DNA of 64,000 nucleotides from Myxococcus stipitatus (GTDB lineage Bacteria; Myxococcota; Myxococcia; Myxococcales; Myxococcaceae): the NCBI RefSeq assembly GCF_038561935.1, contig NZ_CP102770.1, positions 1,550,001 through 1,614,000 of the forward strand, in the 5' to 3' direction. The notes below the pieces were generated by a model. The model had not been told where the DNA came from. It saw only the letters and a list, made by a program, of their open reading frames with translations, and searched no databases. This document shows, piece by piece, positions 25,443 through 33,662 of the stretch. Position numbers and translations under genes: made by a program. Position 1 is the stretch's first letter; every line of letters starts with the position of its first letter.

Positions 25443-26720
25443 TCAGAAGCGGGCAAGGAACGCGTCGAAGCTGCCCGCGTTGAGGTTGCCGCCCAGGCCG
25501 CCGTAGGTGGAGCCGGTGACGTAGGCGTTGCCCGCGGCATCCACCGCCACGCCGCGTGCGGAGTCAGGGGTGGAGGTGCCCAGGGTGCGCGTGCCCAGCT
25601 TCAGGCCCGCCGCGTCGAACCGGGTGAGGAAGGCATCCTGCGAGCCCGCGTAGGCGTTTCCGTCCAGCGCGTTCGTCGTGTAGCCGGCGGCCTGCACGGT
25701 GCCGTCGGCGGCGACCGCGACGCCAAACGCATAGTCGGGCTGCGAGCCGCCGAGCATCCGGGTCCACAGCTGGTTGGCCACGGAGCTGTACTTGGCGACG
25801 AAGACGTCCACGGTGCCGTTGTTGGGCGCGCCGCCGGCGAAGGTGCCGAACGTCTCGCCCACGACGTAGACGGAGCCATTCGCGTCCACGGCCACGCCGC
25901 GCGCGTCCTCGAGCTCGGAGGTGTCATCCTGGCGGACCCACTGCTGGACGCCCAGGATGTCGAGCTTCATGAGGAACAGGTCGGTGCCCGACGCGGGCGT
26001 GCTGGAGCCGCCGAACGCGCCGGACGTGTTCCCCACCACGTACACCTGATGGTCGGTCGTCACCGCGATGCCGCGCGCGATGTCGCTGTTCGCCGTGCCG
26101 TACTGGTTGAGCCAGTAGAGGTTGCCGCCCGTGTCGTAGAGGGCCACGACGACGTCGTAGTGGTGGGGGTTGCCGCCGTTGGCGAAGCTGCCGCCGGTGT
26201 AGCCGGAGAGGTAGAGCGTGTCGTCCGCGCCCAGGGCGAGGCCCGTGCCGAAGTCATCCATCTGCGTGCCGCTCTGGCGCAGCCACTGCCGGTTGCCCTG
26301 CGCGTCGAACCGGGTGACGAAGAAGTCGAAGCCGCCCGCGTTCGTGAAGAAGTCGAAGCCGCCCGACGTGTGGCCCGTGACGTACACGTTGCCATCCGCG
26401 TCCGCGGCCACCGCCGTGGCGCGCTCCTCTCCGGAGGTGCCCAGCTGCTGGACCCACTGCAGGGCGCCCGCGGTGGTGTACTTCGCCACGAAGACATCCA
26501 TGCCGCCCGCCTTCGGCTGCGGACCGAGCTGGCTGGAGGTGTGACCGACGACATAGACGCTGTTGCCCGACACGGCGACCGCCTGGGCCTGCTCATCGAA
26601 GTTGGCGCCGAGCTGGCGCACCCAGGACGGGGCGGGGACCTGGGCTTCGGCGGCGAGGGGCGCGCCTACCGCGCAGACGGCGCCAGCGAGGGCGAACGTG
26701 CTCAACAGGGGGTGTCTCAT
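25443..26720 (-). CDS. Exported SBBP-repeat beta-propeller protein
   Basis: 425 residues with signal peptide MRHPLLSTFALAGAVCAVGAPLAAEAQ and about seven repeats of the type W-x-x-Q-x-G, then AVAVDANGSVYVVGET/GNVYVTGHT, then DVFVAKYDT, spaced by 50-60 residues. This is the SBBP (seven-bladed beta-propeller) repeat of surface-exposed proteins in Myxobacteria and relatives. No enzymatic motif is seen; the function is presumably binding or scaffolding. Start ATG 26720. The 240 bases between it and comF hold its promoter region; I see no gene there. Confidence 0.88.
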   Translation of the reverse strand: MRHPLLSTFALAGAVCAVGAPLAAEAQVPAPSWVRQLGANFDEQAQAVAVSGNSVYVVGHTSSQLGPQPKAGGMDVFVAKYTTAGALQWVQQLGTSGEERATAVAADADGNVYVTGHTSGGFDFFTNAGGFDFFVTRFDAQGNRQWLRQSGTQMDDFGTGLALGADDTLYLSGYTGGSFANGGNPHHYDVVVALYDTGGNLYWLNQYGTANSDIARGIAVTTDHQVYVVGNTSGAFGGSSTPASGTDLFLMKLDILGVQQWVRQDDTSELEDARGVAVDANGSVYVVGETFGTFAGGAPNNGTVDVFVAKYSSVANQLWTRMLGGSQPDYAFGVAVAADGTVQAAGYTTNALDGNAYAGSQDAFLTRFDAAGLKLGTRTLGTSTPDSARGVAVDAAGNAYVTGSTYGGLGGNLNAGSFDAFLARF

Positions 26721-26960
26721 CTCGGACTCCAGTTCTCAGTCGGGGGCTGAGTCGTGGCGCGCGAGGGACGACGCTCGTCCCGCATCCAAGGAAAGTCTGT
26801 CACCACGACAAGGATTCAAGACCACGGGATGGCCTTGCGTGGAAAGTGGGTAACGAAAGACACGCAGGGGTCTGTGATTGCCCTGGTCTGAGTTTTTGTT
26901 GACCCGGTTGCAGATGACGCGGCGTGGCGGGTGGTGCGCCCGCGCCGCGTCCGGCTCGGG

Positions 26961-27662
26961 TCAGGTCAGGGTGAATGCACGGGCGAGCGACAGCACTTCG
27001 ACTCGGGATGCACCCGCCGCGCACAAGGCCGTGGTGGCGGCGCGAGCGGTGGCTCCCGTGGTGAAGACATCATCGAGCAGCAGCACGTCGCGGTCGGCGA
27101 CGTCGGAGGTCGCGGAGAAGGCCCCGTCGACGTTGTCGGCGCGAGCCTCTTCGCTCAGTCCCACCTGTCGCTGGGTGTCCCGCGTCCGGGTGAGCCACCC
27201 CACGGGGGCCTCGTGGCCCAGGTGCTTCGCCAGCGCGCCCGCGAGGAGCTGGGCCTGGTCGTACTTGCGCGCATGGTAGCGGCGGGTGTGCAGCGGCAGC
27301 GCCACCACGAGGGTGGGAGCGTGGGCGAGGAAGCGCTGCGCCTCGGCCGCGAGCAGCCGCGCGAGGGGCGCGGCCAGCTCCGGCCGGTCCTCGTACTTGA
27401 AGCGGTGGATGGCGCGGGAGACGGGCCCCTCGTGCGCGAAGGGCGCCCAGGCCCGGGAGAAGGGCGGCGGCGAGGCGCGGCAGCGCGGACAGGTGGCTCC
27501 GGGAAAGGCGCCGGGCTCGGCGCAGGTGCGACAGCAGGCGGGGGGCAGACGCTCCACCGCCGTGTCGCAGGCTTCACAGAAGAAGGCCCCGGGGCCGGGC
27601 AGCACCCGCGCGCAGGCGATGCACGCGGGGGGATAGAGCACGTCCAGCAGGGCCTTCAGCAC
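26961..27662 (-). CDS. comF: ComF-family phosphoribosyltransferase-like protein
   Basis: 233 residues, GTG start 27662, ten bases after the gpmI stop, so probably in one operon. N-terminal cysteines pair as CIAC, FFCEAC, CRTC and CPRC, a zinc-ribbon-like part. C-terminal type I PRTase fold with the PRPP-loop signature LLLDDVFTTGATARAATTAL. ComF/GntX proteins are linked to DNA uptake or carbon metabolism in other bacteria; myxobacterial role unknown. Acidic Asp-Asp before the loop is intact, so PRPP binding is possible. Confidence 0.88.
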   Translation of the reverse strand: MLKALLDVLYPPACIACARVLPGPGAFFCEACDTAVERLPPACCRTCAEPGAFPGATCPRCRASPPPFSRAWAPFAHEGPVSRAIHRFKYEDRPELAAPLARLLAAEAQRFLAHAPTLVVALPLHTRRYHARKYDQAQLLAGALAKHLGHEAPVGWLTRTRDTQRQVGLSEEARADNVDGAFSATSDVADRDVLLLDDVFTTGATARAATTALCAAGASRVEVLSLARAFTLT

Positions 27663-27672
27663 GGCGACTCGC

Positions 27673-29214
27673 TCAAGGCAGGACGCCCATCCGGTTCATC
27701 TCCTTGGACTGCGGCAGGCCCATCACCTTGCACAGGGTGGGGGCGATGTCCGCGAGGATGCCGGGGCGCAGCTTCTGTCCCCGGAAGGCCGGGTGGATGA
27801 GGTGGAAGGGCACGGGGTTGAGCGTGTGCGCCGTGTGCGGCTCGCCCGTGACGGGGTCCACCATCTGCTCGCAGTTGCCATGGTCCGCGGAGATGGCCAG
27901 CACCCAACCATTGCGCTCACACGCCTTGCCGAGCACGCCCAGGCACTCGTCCACCACGCGCACCGCCTGCATGGCGGCATCCAGTCGGCCGCTGTGCCCC
28001 ACCATGTCCGGGTTGGCGAAGTTCGCCAGCGCGAAGTCATACGTGCCGGAGTCCAGCCGCTTCACCAGCTCCGCCGTCACCTCGCGCGCGGACATCTCCG
28101 GCTTCAAGTCGTAGGTCTTCACGTCGCGCGGGCTGGGCACGAGGAAGCGGTCCTCGCCCGGGTAGACGACCTCGCGCCCGCCGTTGAAGAAGAACGTCAC
28201 GTGCGCGTACTTCTCCGTCTCCGCCGTGCGGAACTGGCGCAGCCCCTGGCGCGACAGCAGCTCCGGGAAGATGTCCTGCGGCTGGTCCGGGCCGAACGCG
28301 ACGGGCAGGTCGAACGTCTCGTCGTACTGGGTCATGCAGACGTAGCGCCCCAGCCGCAGCCCGCCCCGGTCGAACTGCTTGAAGTCCGGGTACGCCAGCG
28401 CCTGGGTCAGCTCCCGCGCGCGGTCCGCCCGGAAGTTGAAGAACACCACCGTGTCGCCGTCCTGGATGCGGCCCACCGGGGTGCCGTCTCCGTTGGCGAT
28501 GAGCGTGGGCTTCACGAACTCGTCGGTGACCTTCTCCGCGTACGACGCGCGGATGGCGCTCAGCGCGTCCGGCGCCTTGGGGCCCTGGCCGTGCACCAGC
28601 GCCTCGTAGGCGAGCTGCACCCGGTCCCACCGCTTGTCGCGGTCCATGGCGTAGTAGCGCCCGCTCACCGTGGCGATGCGGCCCGCCTGCGTCTCGTGGA
28701 GGAAGCGCTCCAGCTGCTCCACATAGCCCAGCGCGCTCTGCGGCGGCGTGTCGCGGCCGTCCAGGAACGCGTGCACGTAGACGTGCGCGACGCCCCGCTC
28801 CCGCGCGGCCCGCAACAGCGCGAACAGGTGGTCCATCGACGAGTGCACACCGCCGGGCGACACCAGTCCCAACAGGTGCAGCGCCTTGCCGTCCGCCTTC
28901 ACGCCGTCCATCGCCGCGCGCAGCACCGGGTTCTGCGCCAGCTCTCCGGACTCCACCGCGCGGTTGATGCGCACCAGGTCCTGGTAGACGATGCGGCCCG
29001 CGCCGATGTTGGTGTGGCCCACCTCCGAGTTGCCCATCTGCCCCTCGGGCAGGCCCACGGCCAGGCCCGAGGTCGCCAGCTCGGTGAACGGATAGGGGCT
29101 CGTCAGCTTGTCGAGGTGCGGCGTTCCGGCCAGGAGGATGGCATTCGCCTCGCGCTCGTGGCGGATGCCCCAGCCGTCCAGGATGCAGAGCAGGACCTTG
29201 TGTGCGGGAGTCAT
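27673..29214 (-). CDS. gpmI: 2,3-bisphosphoglycerate-independent phosphoglycerate mutase
   Basis: 513 residues, the usual length (about 510). It interconverts 3- and 2-phosphoglycerate in glycolysis, using two metal ions. Asp13 in CILDGWGIR and Ser63 in MGNSEVGHTNIGAGR (phosphoserine nucleophile) are in place; HGNCEQM and the AHTLNPVPF part of the C-terminal phosphatase domain provide remaining metal ligands, with DGRDTPP in the transferase domain. Alkaline-phosphatase superfamily. ATG 29214. Runs straight into comF. Confidence 0.97.
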   Translation of the reverse strand: MTPAHKVLLCILDGWGIRHEREANAILLAGTPHLDKLTSPYPFTELATSGLAVGLPEGQMGNSEVGHTNIGAGRIVYQDLVRINRAVESGELAQNPVLRAAMDGVKADGKALHLLGLVSPGGVHSSMDHLFALLRAARERGVAHVYVHAFLDGRDTPPQSALGYVEQLERFLHETQAGRIATVSGRYYAMDRDKRWDRVQLAYEALVHGQGPKAPDALSAIRASYAEKVTDEFVKPTLIANGDGTPVGRIQDGDTVVFFNFRADRARELTQALAYPDFKQFDRGGLRLGRYVCMTQYDETFDLPVAFGPDQPQDIFPELLSRQGLRQFRTAETEKYAHVTFFFNGGREVVYPGEDRFLVPSPRDVKTYDLKPEMSAREVTAELVKRLDSGTYDFALANFANPDMVGHSGRLDAAMQAVRVVDECLGVLGKACERNGWVLAISADHGNCEQMVDPVTGEPHTAHTLNPVPFHLIHPAFRGQKLRPGILADIAPTLCKVMGLPQSKEMNRMGVLP

Positions 29215-29303
29215 GCCCGAACCCTAACCACGCGGGCGCCGGACACAGAGGGCAAAAAGCAGGGGACTGCCCCGTTTCCAGGCCCCGGGGAGGGAGGGCC
29301 GCG

Positions 29304-30452
29304 CTACTCCTCGAGGGAGCGCGTCTTGTACGTCAGCACCGGCGCCAGGGTGGCCACCACTCTCACCAGCCCCGCTTCCACCAGGTCCGTCACCACGCGG
29401 TCTATGGGCTTGTACGCAGGCGGCGCTTCCTCGAAGAGCAGGTCCTTGTTCTCGCAGATGACGTGGCTCTTGAAGCTGGTGCGTGTGAGGGACTCCGCGG
29501 TGAAGCGCTCCTTGATGCGCTCCCGGGCCGCCGTCCGCGTCCACTTGCGTCCCGCGCCGTGCGCGAGGCTGAACGCGCTGCCCGTCCCATCTCCCAGCGG
29601 CGCCACCAGATAGCTCAGCGCGCCCCGGCTGCCCGGAATCACCACGGGCCCTTCATCCGCTGGCGCCGCGCCCTTGCGATGCAGCCACCGTGTTCCTTGC
29701 GCGTCTCGCCGCGCCGTGACGCTGTTGTGGCAGACATCCAACACCCGACGGCCCGGAGCGCCGATGCCATCCAACATGCGCCGTGCCACCAGCGCCCGGT
29801 TGGCCCGGGCCCACGCCACCGCGTGGTCATGCCGGGCCAGGTAGGCGGAGGCCTCGGCCGAGTCCGCCGTGAGGCCCCCCGCCGCGTGACGGTCCACGTG
29901 GGCCCGGAGAATCGCCTCGCCCAGTCCCCGCGAGCCCGAGTGCACCAGGAGCAGCAGCCGGTCCGCGGCCAGGCCGAGGGAGGCGAAGGCCTCCGCGTCG
30001 TGCACCTCCTCCACCCGCTGAAGCTCCGCGAAGTGGTTGCCACCGCCCACCGTGCCGAGTGACGCCTCGAAGCCGGTGGACTTCACGCCTTCCTCCGCCA
30101 GGAAGCCCTCCACGTCTCCGTTCCAGGCTCCCTCCACATCCAGCTTCGAGGCCCACCGCTCCGCCTTGGCCTTTCGCGCGAGCATCCCGACGTCCCACAG
30201 CCCCATGCCACAGCCGATGTCGCTGCCGACCAGGTAGGGATAGAGGATGCCTTCGGAGGTGAAGGCGGCGCCGACGGGAGCGCCCTTGCCGGGGTGCAGG
30301 TCGGGGAGTCCCACCGCCAGCCGCATGCCGGGAAGCCGGGCCACGGCCTCGAGCTGCCGCACCGCCTCTCCCTCTATCCACGACTGGGGCGAGGCGATGA
30401 TGCGCACGGGCGCGGAAGGGGTGGAGGTGGGGGTCGTGTCGGCGGTGCTCAT
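29304..30452 (-). CDS. rtcB: RtcB-family RNA ligase, short (RtcB2-like) form
   Basis: 382 residues from ATG 30452, clearly shorter than the classic about 480-residue RtcB. It should join RNA 2',3'-cyclic-phosphate or 3'-phosphate to 5'-OH ends using GTP and Mn2+. Conserved pieces: DLHPGKG (51-57), metal Cys81 in SDIGCGMG, GGGNHF (Asn139/His140), HSGSRGLGE (His171), CHNSV, and AHGAGRKW with the His298 that takes GMP. Short RtcB2 forms often pair with release-factor PrfH; none is next to it. Neighbours are gpmI downstream and rlmH upstream. Confidence 0.9.
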   Translation of the reverse strand: MSTADTTPTSTPSAPVRIIASPQSWIEGEAVRQLEAVARLPGMRLAVGLPDLHPGKGAPVGAAFTSEGILYPYLVGSDIGCGMGLWDVGMLARKAKAERWASKLDVEGAWNGDVEGFLAEEGVKSTGFEASLGTVGGGNHFAELQRVEEVHDAEAFASLGLAADRLLLLVHSGSRGLGEAILRAHVDRHAAGGLTADSAEASAYLARHDHAVAWARANRALVARRMLDGIGAPGRRVLDVCHNSVTARRDAQGTRWLHRKGAAPADEGPVVIPGSRGALSYLVAPLGDGTGSAFSLAHGAGRKWTRTAARERIKERFTAESLTRTSFKSHVICENKDLLFEEAPPAYKPIDRVVTDLVEAGLVRVVATLAPVLTYKTRSLEE

Positions 30453-30541
30453 GAGGCCCGTTGACGCCCCCTCTCTTCCGGCCCTGACGCCCCCGCAAAG
30501 CACGTCCAGGGGCGTCCATTGCTGAACGCCTGCCTGGTGGC

Positions 30542-31006
30542 CTACTTGTGGTACGGCTCGCCCTTGAGAATCGTGAACGCGCGGTAGAGCTGCTCCACGA
30601 GCACGACGCGGGCCAGCCGGTGGGGCAGCGTCATCTTCGACAGCGACAGCGTGAGGTTCGCCGCGCCGCGCACGCTTTCGTCCAGGCCCTCGTCACCACC
30701 GATGACGAACAGCAGGTCCTTGGCGCCCGTCTGGGCCTTGCCCACGTAGCGGCTCAGCTCCACCGAGTCGAGCAGCGAGCCTCGCTCATCCAGCGCCACC
30801 ACCCAGTCCTGCGGCTTGCGCCGCGAGAGGATGGCCTCCGCCTCGGAGGCCTTGGCGTCGCCGGGCTTGAGCTTCTTGCCGCTCGCCTCGGTCAGCTCCA
30901 CCAGCTCGAAGCGGGTGTAGTGCCCCAGACGGCGGGCATACTCCTGGACCGCCGGCTCGTAGAGGCCGGAGCGGTCCTTGCCGATGGAGAGGAGGCGGAC
31001 CTTCAG
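30542..31006 (-). CDS. rlmH: 23S rRNA pseudouridine-1915 N3-methyltransferase
   Basis: 154 residues, matching the usual about 155. RlmH methylates pseudouridine 1915 in helix 69 of assembled ribosomes with SAM. Family features: the N-terminal strand [18 protein letters not shown], the [13 protein letters not shown] helix, LLDS..., the SAM-loop [12 protein letters not shown], and the C-terminal KGEPYHK. The N-terminal strand is only reached if translation begins at CTG 31006-31004, which overlaps the rsfS TGA as CTGA; a GTG at 30901 would drop 35 conserved residues. GGGAGAAGG sits just upstream. Annotators may miss this start. Confidence 0.9.
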   Translation of the reverse strand: MKVRLLSIGKDRSGLYEPAVQEYARRLGHYTRFELVELTEASGKKLKPGDAKASEAEAILSRRKPQDWVVALDERGSLLDSVELSRYVGKAQTGAKDLLFVIGGDEGLDESVRGAANLTLSLSKMTLPHRLARVVLVEQLYRAFTILKGEPYHK

Positions 31007-31551
31007 GACACCTTCTCCCGGGACGCGTCCGCCCAGAGACCTTCCAGGTCATAGTGCGCGCGCAGGTCCGCGAGGAACAGGTGCGCCACCACCTCGCCGT
31101 AGTCGAGCAGCACCCACTGGCCCGTCTCCACACCCTCGGTGCCCAGGGCGCGCGCCTTCTCGTCGCCCTGCTTGAGCTGCACCTGGACGTGCTCGGCCAT
31201 GGCGCTCACCTGGCGGTCGCTCTCGCCGGAGGCGATAACGATGTAGTCCGCGTAGGAGGTCATGCCCCGCACGTCGAGGATGACGACGTCCAGCGCCTTC
31301 TTCTCCAGCAGGAGCTGTCCCACGCGCCGCGCCAGCGCCTGGGCCTGCGGGTTCTCCGCGGGGCCCGCCTTCTGCTGGGGCGCGGCTGGCAGCCGGGCCG
31401 TCTTCTTCTTCGCCGGGGCGCGGCCCGCCGTCTTCTTGCGCGCGGGGACCTTGCCCTTGGGCGCCGCCTTGCCCGCCGTCTTCTTCCGGGCCGCCGGAGC
31501 CCGGGTGCCGCTCTTCTTTCGTGGGGTCGTCGTCTTCTTCTTCGTTGCCAT
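31003..31551 (-). CDS. rsfS: Ribosome silencing factor RsfS with Lys/Ala-rich N-terminal extension
   Basis: 182 residues. The C-terminal ~115 residues are RsfS (DUF143): [49 protein letters not shown], and [31 protein letters not shown]. RsfS binds ribosomal protein L14 and blocks subunit joining when nutrients fall. Unusual is an about 65-residue N-terminal tail built of repeats such as ARKKTAG and APKGK, a histone-H1-like basic, proline/alanine-rich sequence, absent in E. coli RsfS. Its last codons overlap the rlmH start. ATG 31551. Confidence 0.93.
   Translation of the reverse strand: MATKKKTTTPRKKSGTRAPAARKKTAGKAAPKGKVPARKKTAGRAPAKKKTARLPAAPQQKAGPAENPQAQALARRVGQLLLEKKALDVVILDVRGMTSYADYIVIASGESDRQVSAMAEHVQVQLKQGDEKARALGTEGVETGQWVLLDYGEVVAHLFLADLRAHYDLEGLWADASREKVS
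31011..31019 (-). promoter_or_regulatory. Strong Shine-Dalgarno site deciding the CTG start of rlmH
   Basis: On the minus strand GGGAGAAGG ends 4 bases before CTG (31006), with its GGAG core 8 bases upstream, inside the last codons of rsfS. No ATG/GTG/TTG lies close enough to use it in the conserved frame. Confidence 0.65.
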
Positions 31552-31606
31552 GTGCGGCGCACCCTACCGCACCCTTGGCAACACGGCATGGGTCCTCTAT
31601 GGGGTC

Positions 31607-31927
31607 ATGTCCATGAGCGACGCCCGCCTGGAACAGTTCAAGAAGATGGTGGCCGACTTCCCGGACTCCCCCATGAGCCACTTCTCCCTCGGGAAGCTGT
31701 ACCTGGACCGCAAGCAGTACGCCGAGGCGGCCACCAGCCTGGAGTCGGCCGTTCGCCTGGACCCGTCCTACGCCGCGGCCATGGTGGCCCTGGGGGACGC
31801 GCTCTCCGGTGCCGGCCAGTCGGACCGCGCCCGGGAGGTGCTCACCCGCGCCCGCGAGCACGCCCTGTCCCAGGGGCACCCCGGCCTCGCCGAGGAGATT
31901 GACGAGCGCATCAACGACCTGGGCTGA
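31607..31927 (+). CDS. Small TPR protein, function unknown
   Basis: 106 residues from ATG 31607 (a second ATG at 31613 is equally possible; no strong Shine-Dalgarno). Three TPR-like helical hairpins: SHFSLGKLYLDRKQYAEAATSLESAVRLDPSYAAAMVALGDALSGAGQSDRAREVLTRAREHA. Such short TPR proteins act as adaptors. Divergent from rsfS, ending 21 bases before the convergent barrel-protein gene. No signal peptide, so cytoplasmic. Confidence 0.75.
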   Translation: MSMSDARLEQFKKMVADFPDSPMSHFSLGKLYLDRKQYAEAATSLESAVRLDPSYAAAMVALGDALSGAGQSDRAREVLTRAREHALSQGHPGLAEEIDERINDLG

Positions 31928-31948
31928 CAGCCCGCACGTCCGCCCGGC

Positions 31949-33016
31949 TCAGTCCCGCCAGGTGACGCCCACGCCGAACATCTGGCGGGAGTACGTGAGG
32001 TCGTTGCGAGGCAGCCGGGTGCTCCACACGCCCCAGGACAGCTCCAGGTCCACGCGCTCGGACACCGGGCGCGCCAGCTTCAGGGAGAGGGAGTTCTGTC
32101 CCTCGTCCTCCTCGACCAGGATGATTTCCGGCGAGAGGTAGATGCCGTCCGGGTAGCGGGTGATGCCCAGCGAGCCCTGGGCCATCAGCGTCAGCTTCCA
32201 GGGCAGGCGCACCCCCGCGCTCCCCGTCACCCGGTGCCGCAGCACCGTCTCCCCGAAGCTGTTGGAGGAGACCTCCTGGTACGAGTACCCCAGGCCCAGC
32301 GTCACCGGTCCCCGGTAGCTGTAACCCAGGCCCGCGGTGAGCGCGCCGTCCTCGCGTCGGCCGGGCTCACCGCCCTCGACGCCGGGCCGGGTGCGCGCCT
32401 GGATGCCATAGCGCCGGGCGCTCCACTCACCGAACAGCGTCAGGCTGTGCCGCCGGTTGAATCGGTAGCGCCCCGTGGCCCCCACTTCGGCCCCGCCGAA
32501 GTTGGCCGTGGCGTCTGGCCGGTACACGAAGCGCCGGGCGCCTCCTCGCACCCGCAGCGCCATGCGCACGTCCGGCGCGTATTCGATGAAGAGGCTGGTG
32601 CCCAGGTCCGAGTACGCCCGGGTGCCTCCCCGCCGGTCCTTCGCGTGCCCCTCCGCTCCCACGCCGAACTCGGTCCCCAGCGCGAGGGAGGCCTCCAGCG
32701 CGCCGGTTTGAATCAGCGTGTCCTCGCTCGGGAAGCCCGGGTACATGCGGCCGCCCAGCTCGTAGCGCCCCACCAGCTGCGTGCGCTCGAAGGTCACCCG
32801 GCCCTCGGCCGCGCCCAGGATGCTCAGCGCCGGGTCGACGCCCGGAGCGGGCGTGCCCCCGTCGGAGAAGTCGCGGGGGGCGTTGGTGTCCACCAGCAGT
32901 CGCGCGCTTCCCTTGAGCGTGCCTTCCCACTCGGCCGCGGACGCCGAGCAGGCGGCGAGCAGCACCAGGAGGACGAAGGGGGTGGGGTAGGAGCGGGACA
33001 CGGCGCGGGGCACCAT
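31949..33016 (-). CDS. Predicted outer-membrane beta-barrel protein, unknown
   Basis: 355 residues from ATG 33016 with an N-terminal signal (MVPRAVSRSYPTPFVLLVLLAACSASA, most likely cut after ASA). The body alternates hydrophobic and polar residues with many aromatic strand ends (VGATGRYRFNRRHSLTLFGEW, GLGYSYRGPVTLGLGYSYQE) and ends GVGVTWRD, as in outer-membrane porin-like barrels. A lipobox-like LAAC is present but an AxA cleavage seems better. No family recognised. Divergent from the small lipoprotein gene at 33116. Confidence 0.6.
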   Translation of the reverse strand: MVPRAVSRSYPTPFVLLVLLAACSASAAEWEGTLKGSARLLVDTNAPRDFSDGGTPAPGVDPALSILGAAEGRVTFERTQLVGRYELGGRMYPGFPSEDTLIQTGALEASLALGTEFGVGAEGHAKDRRGGTRAYSDLGTSLFIEYAPDVRMALRVRGGARRFVYRPDATANFGGAEVGATGRYRFNRRHSLTLFGEWSARRYGIQARTRPGVEGGEPGRREDGALTAGLGYSYRGPVTLGLGYSYQEVSSNSFGETVLRHRVTGSAGVRLPWKLTLMAQGSLGITRYPDGIYLSPEIILVEEDEGQNSLSLKLARPVSERVDLELSWGVWSTRLPRNDLTYSRQMFGVGVTWRD

Positions 33017-33115
33017 AGCTGGCCTCCTGCCTCCATGCCCCACTCACGGGAGGACGGGCCCGACTGCCCGGCTGGCGCGAGTGACGTGCCGCCTGCTGCC
33101 CGGTACATTGTTGAA

Positions 33116-33655
33116 ATGCGCCCTGTCTCACTCCTCGCCGCGGCGGTCGGCCTGGGGCTTGCCGCCTGCGCCCAGTCGTCGTTCATCACCGAGCTCAGGG
33201 GCGAGACCACCGTGCCCGCGAGCCTGCCGGGTGGCAGCACCGAGCTCAACGCCTTCCCCCCCATCAGCAGCCTGGCGGGGATGGACTTCGACCAGAACCA
33301 GGATTTCAAGAACCAGGGTCTAACGAAGAACGAAGTGACATCCGTTCATGTCGAGTCCCTGTCACTCCAGATTCTCAGCCCCAACGACGTGGACTTCACC
33401 TTCCTGGACACCGTGGAGTTCTACGTCCGGGCGGGGGACCGCGAGACGCGCATCGCCTCGAAGAGCAACCTCAACCGCTCCACACTTCGGCCGCCGAACC
33501 CCACCCTGTGGTTGGACGTGGCGGACCTGGAGCTGCAGCCGTACGTGGCCGCGCCGTCCATGAGCATCATCATCCGGGGGAAGGGGCGCACTCCGGAGCG
33601 CGAGGTGCGGCTGCGCGCGGTGGTGCGCTTGGAAGTCGAGTCCGGGCTGCTCTAG
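33116..33655 (+). CDS. Predicted lipoprotein, unknown
   Basis: 179 residues beginning MRPVSLLAAAVGLGLAAC: lipobox with Cys18. The remainder is mostly beta-like (VESLSLQILSPNDVDFTFLDTVEFYVRAGDRETRIASKSN and an R/E/V-rich final strand) with no known motif. The 98-base divergent intergenic region with the beta-barrel gene should hold both promoters; this pairing may mean a joint function. Convergent with the coiled-coil gene (7-base gap). Confidence 0.6.
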   Translation: MRPVSLLAAAVGLGLAACAQSSFITELRGETTVPASLPGGSTELNAFPPISSLAGMDFDQNQDFKNQGLTKNEVTSVHVESLSLQILSPNDVDFTFLDTVEFYVRAGDRETRIASKSNLNRSTLRPPNPTLWLDVADLELQPYVAAPSMSIIIRGKGRTPEREVRLRAVVRLEVESGLL

Positions 33656-33662
33656 CAGGCGC

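Noticed and set aside
30542..30901. rlmH beginning at GTG 30901 (119 residues)
   Set aside because: It would remove the conserved N-terminal [18 protein letters not shown] strand; the upstream CTG with a strong Shine-Dalgarno site explains the full protein.
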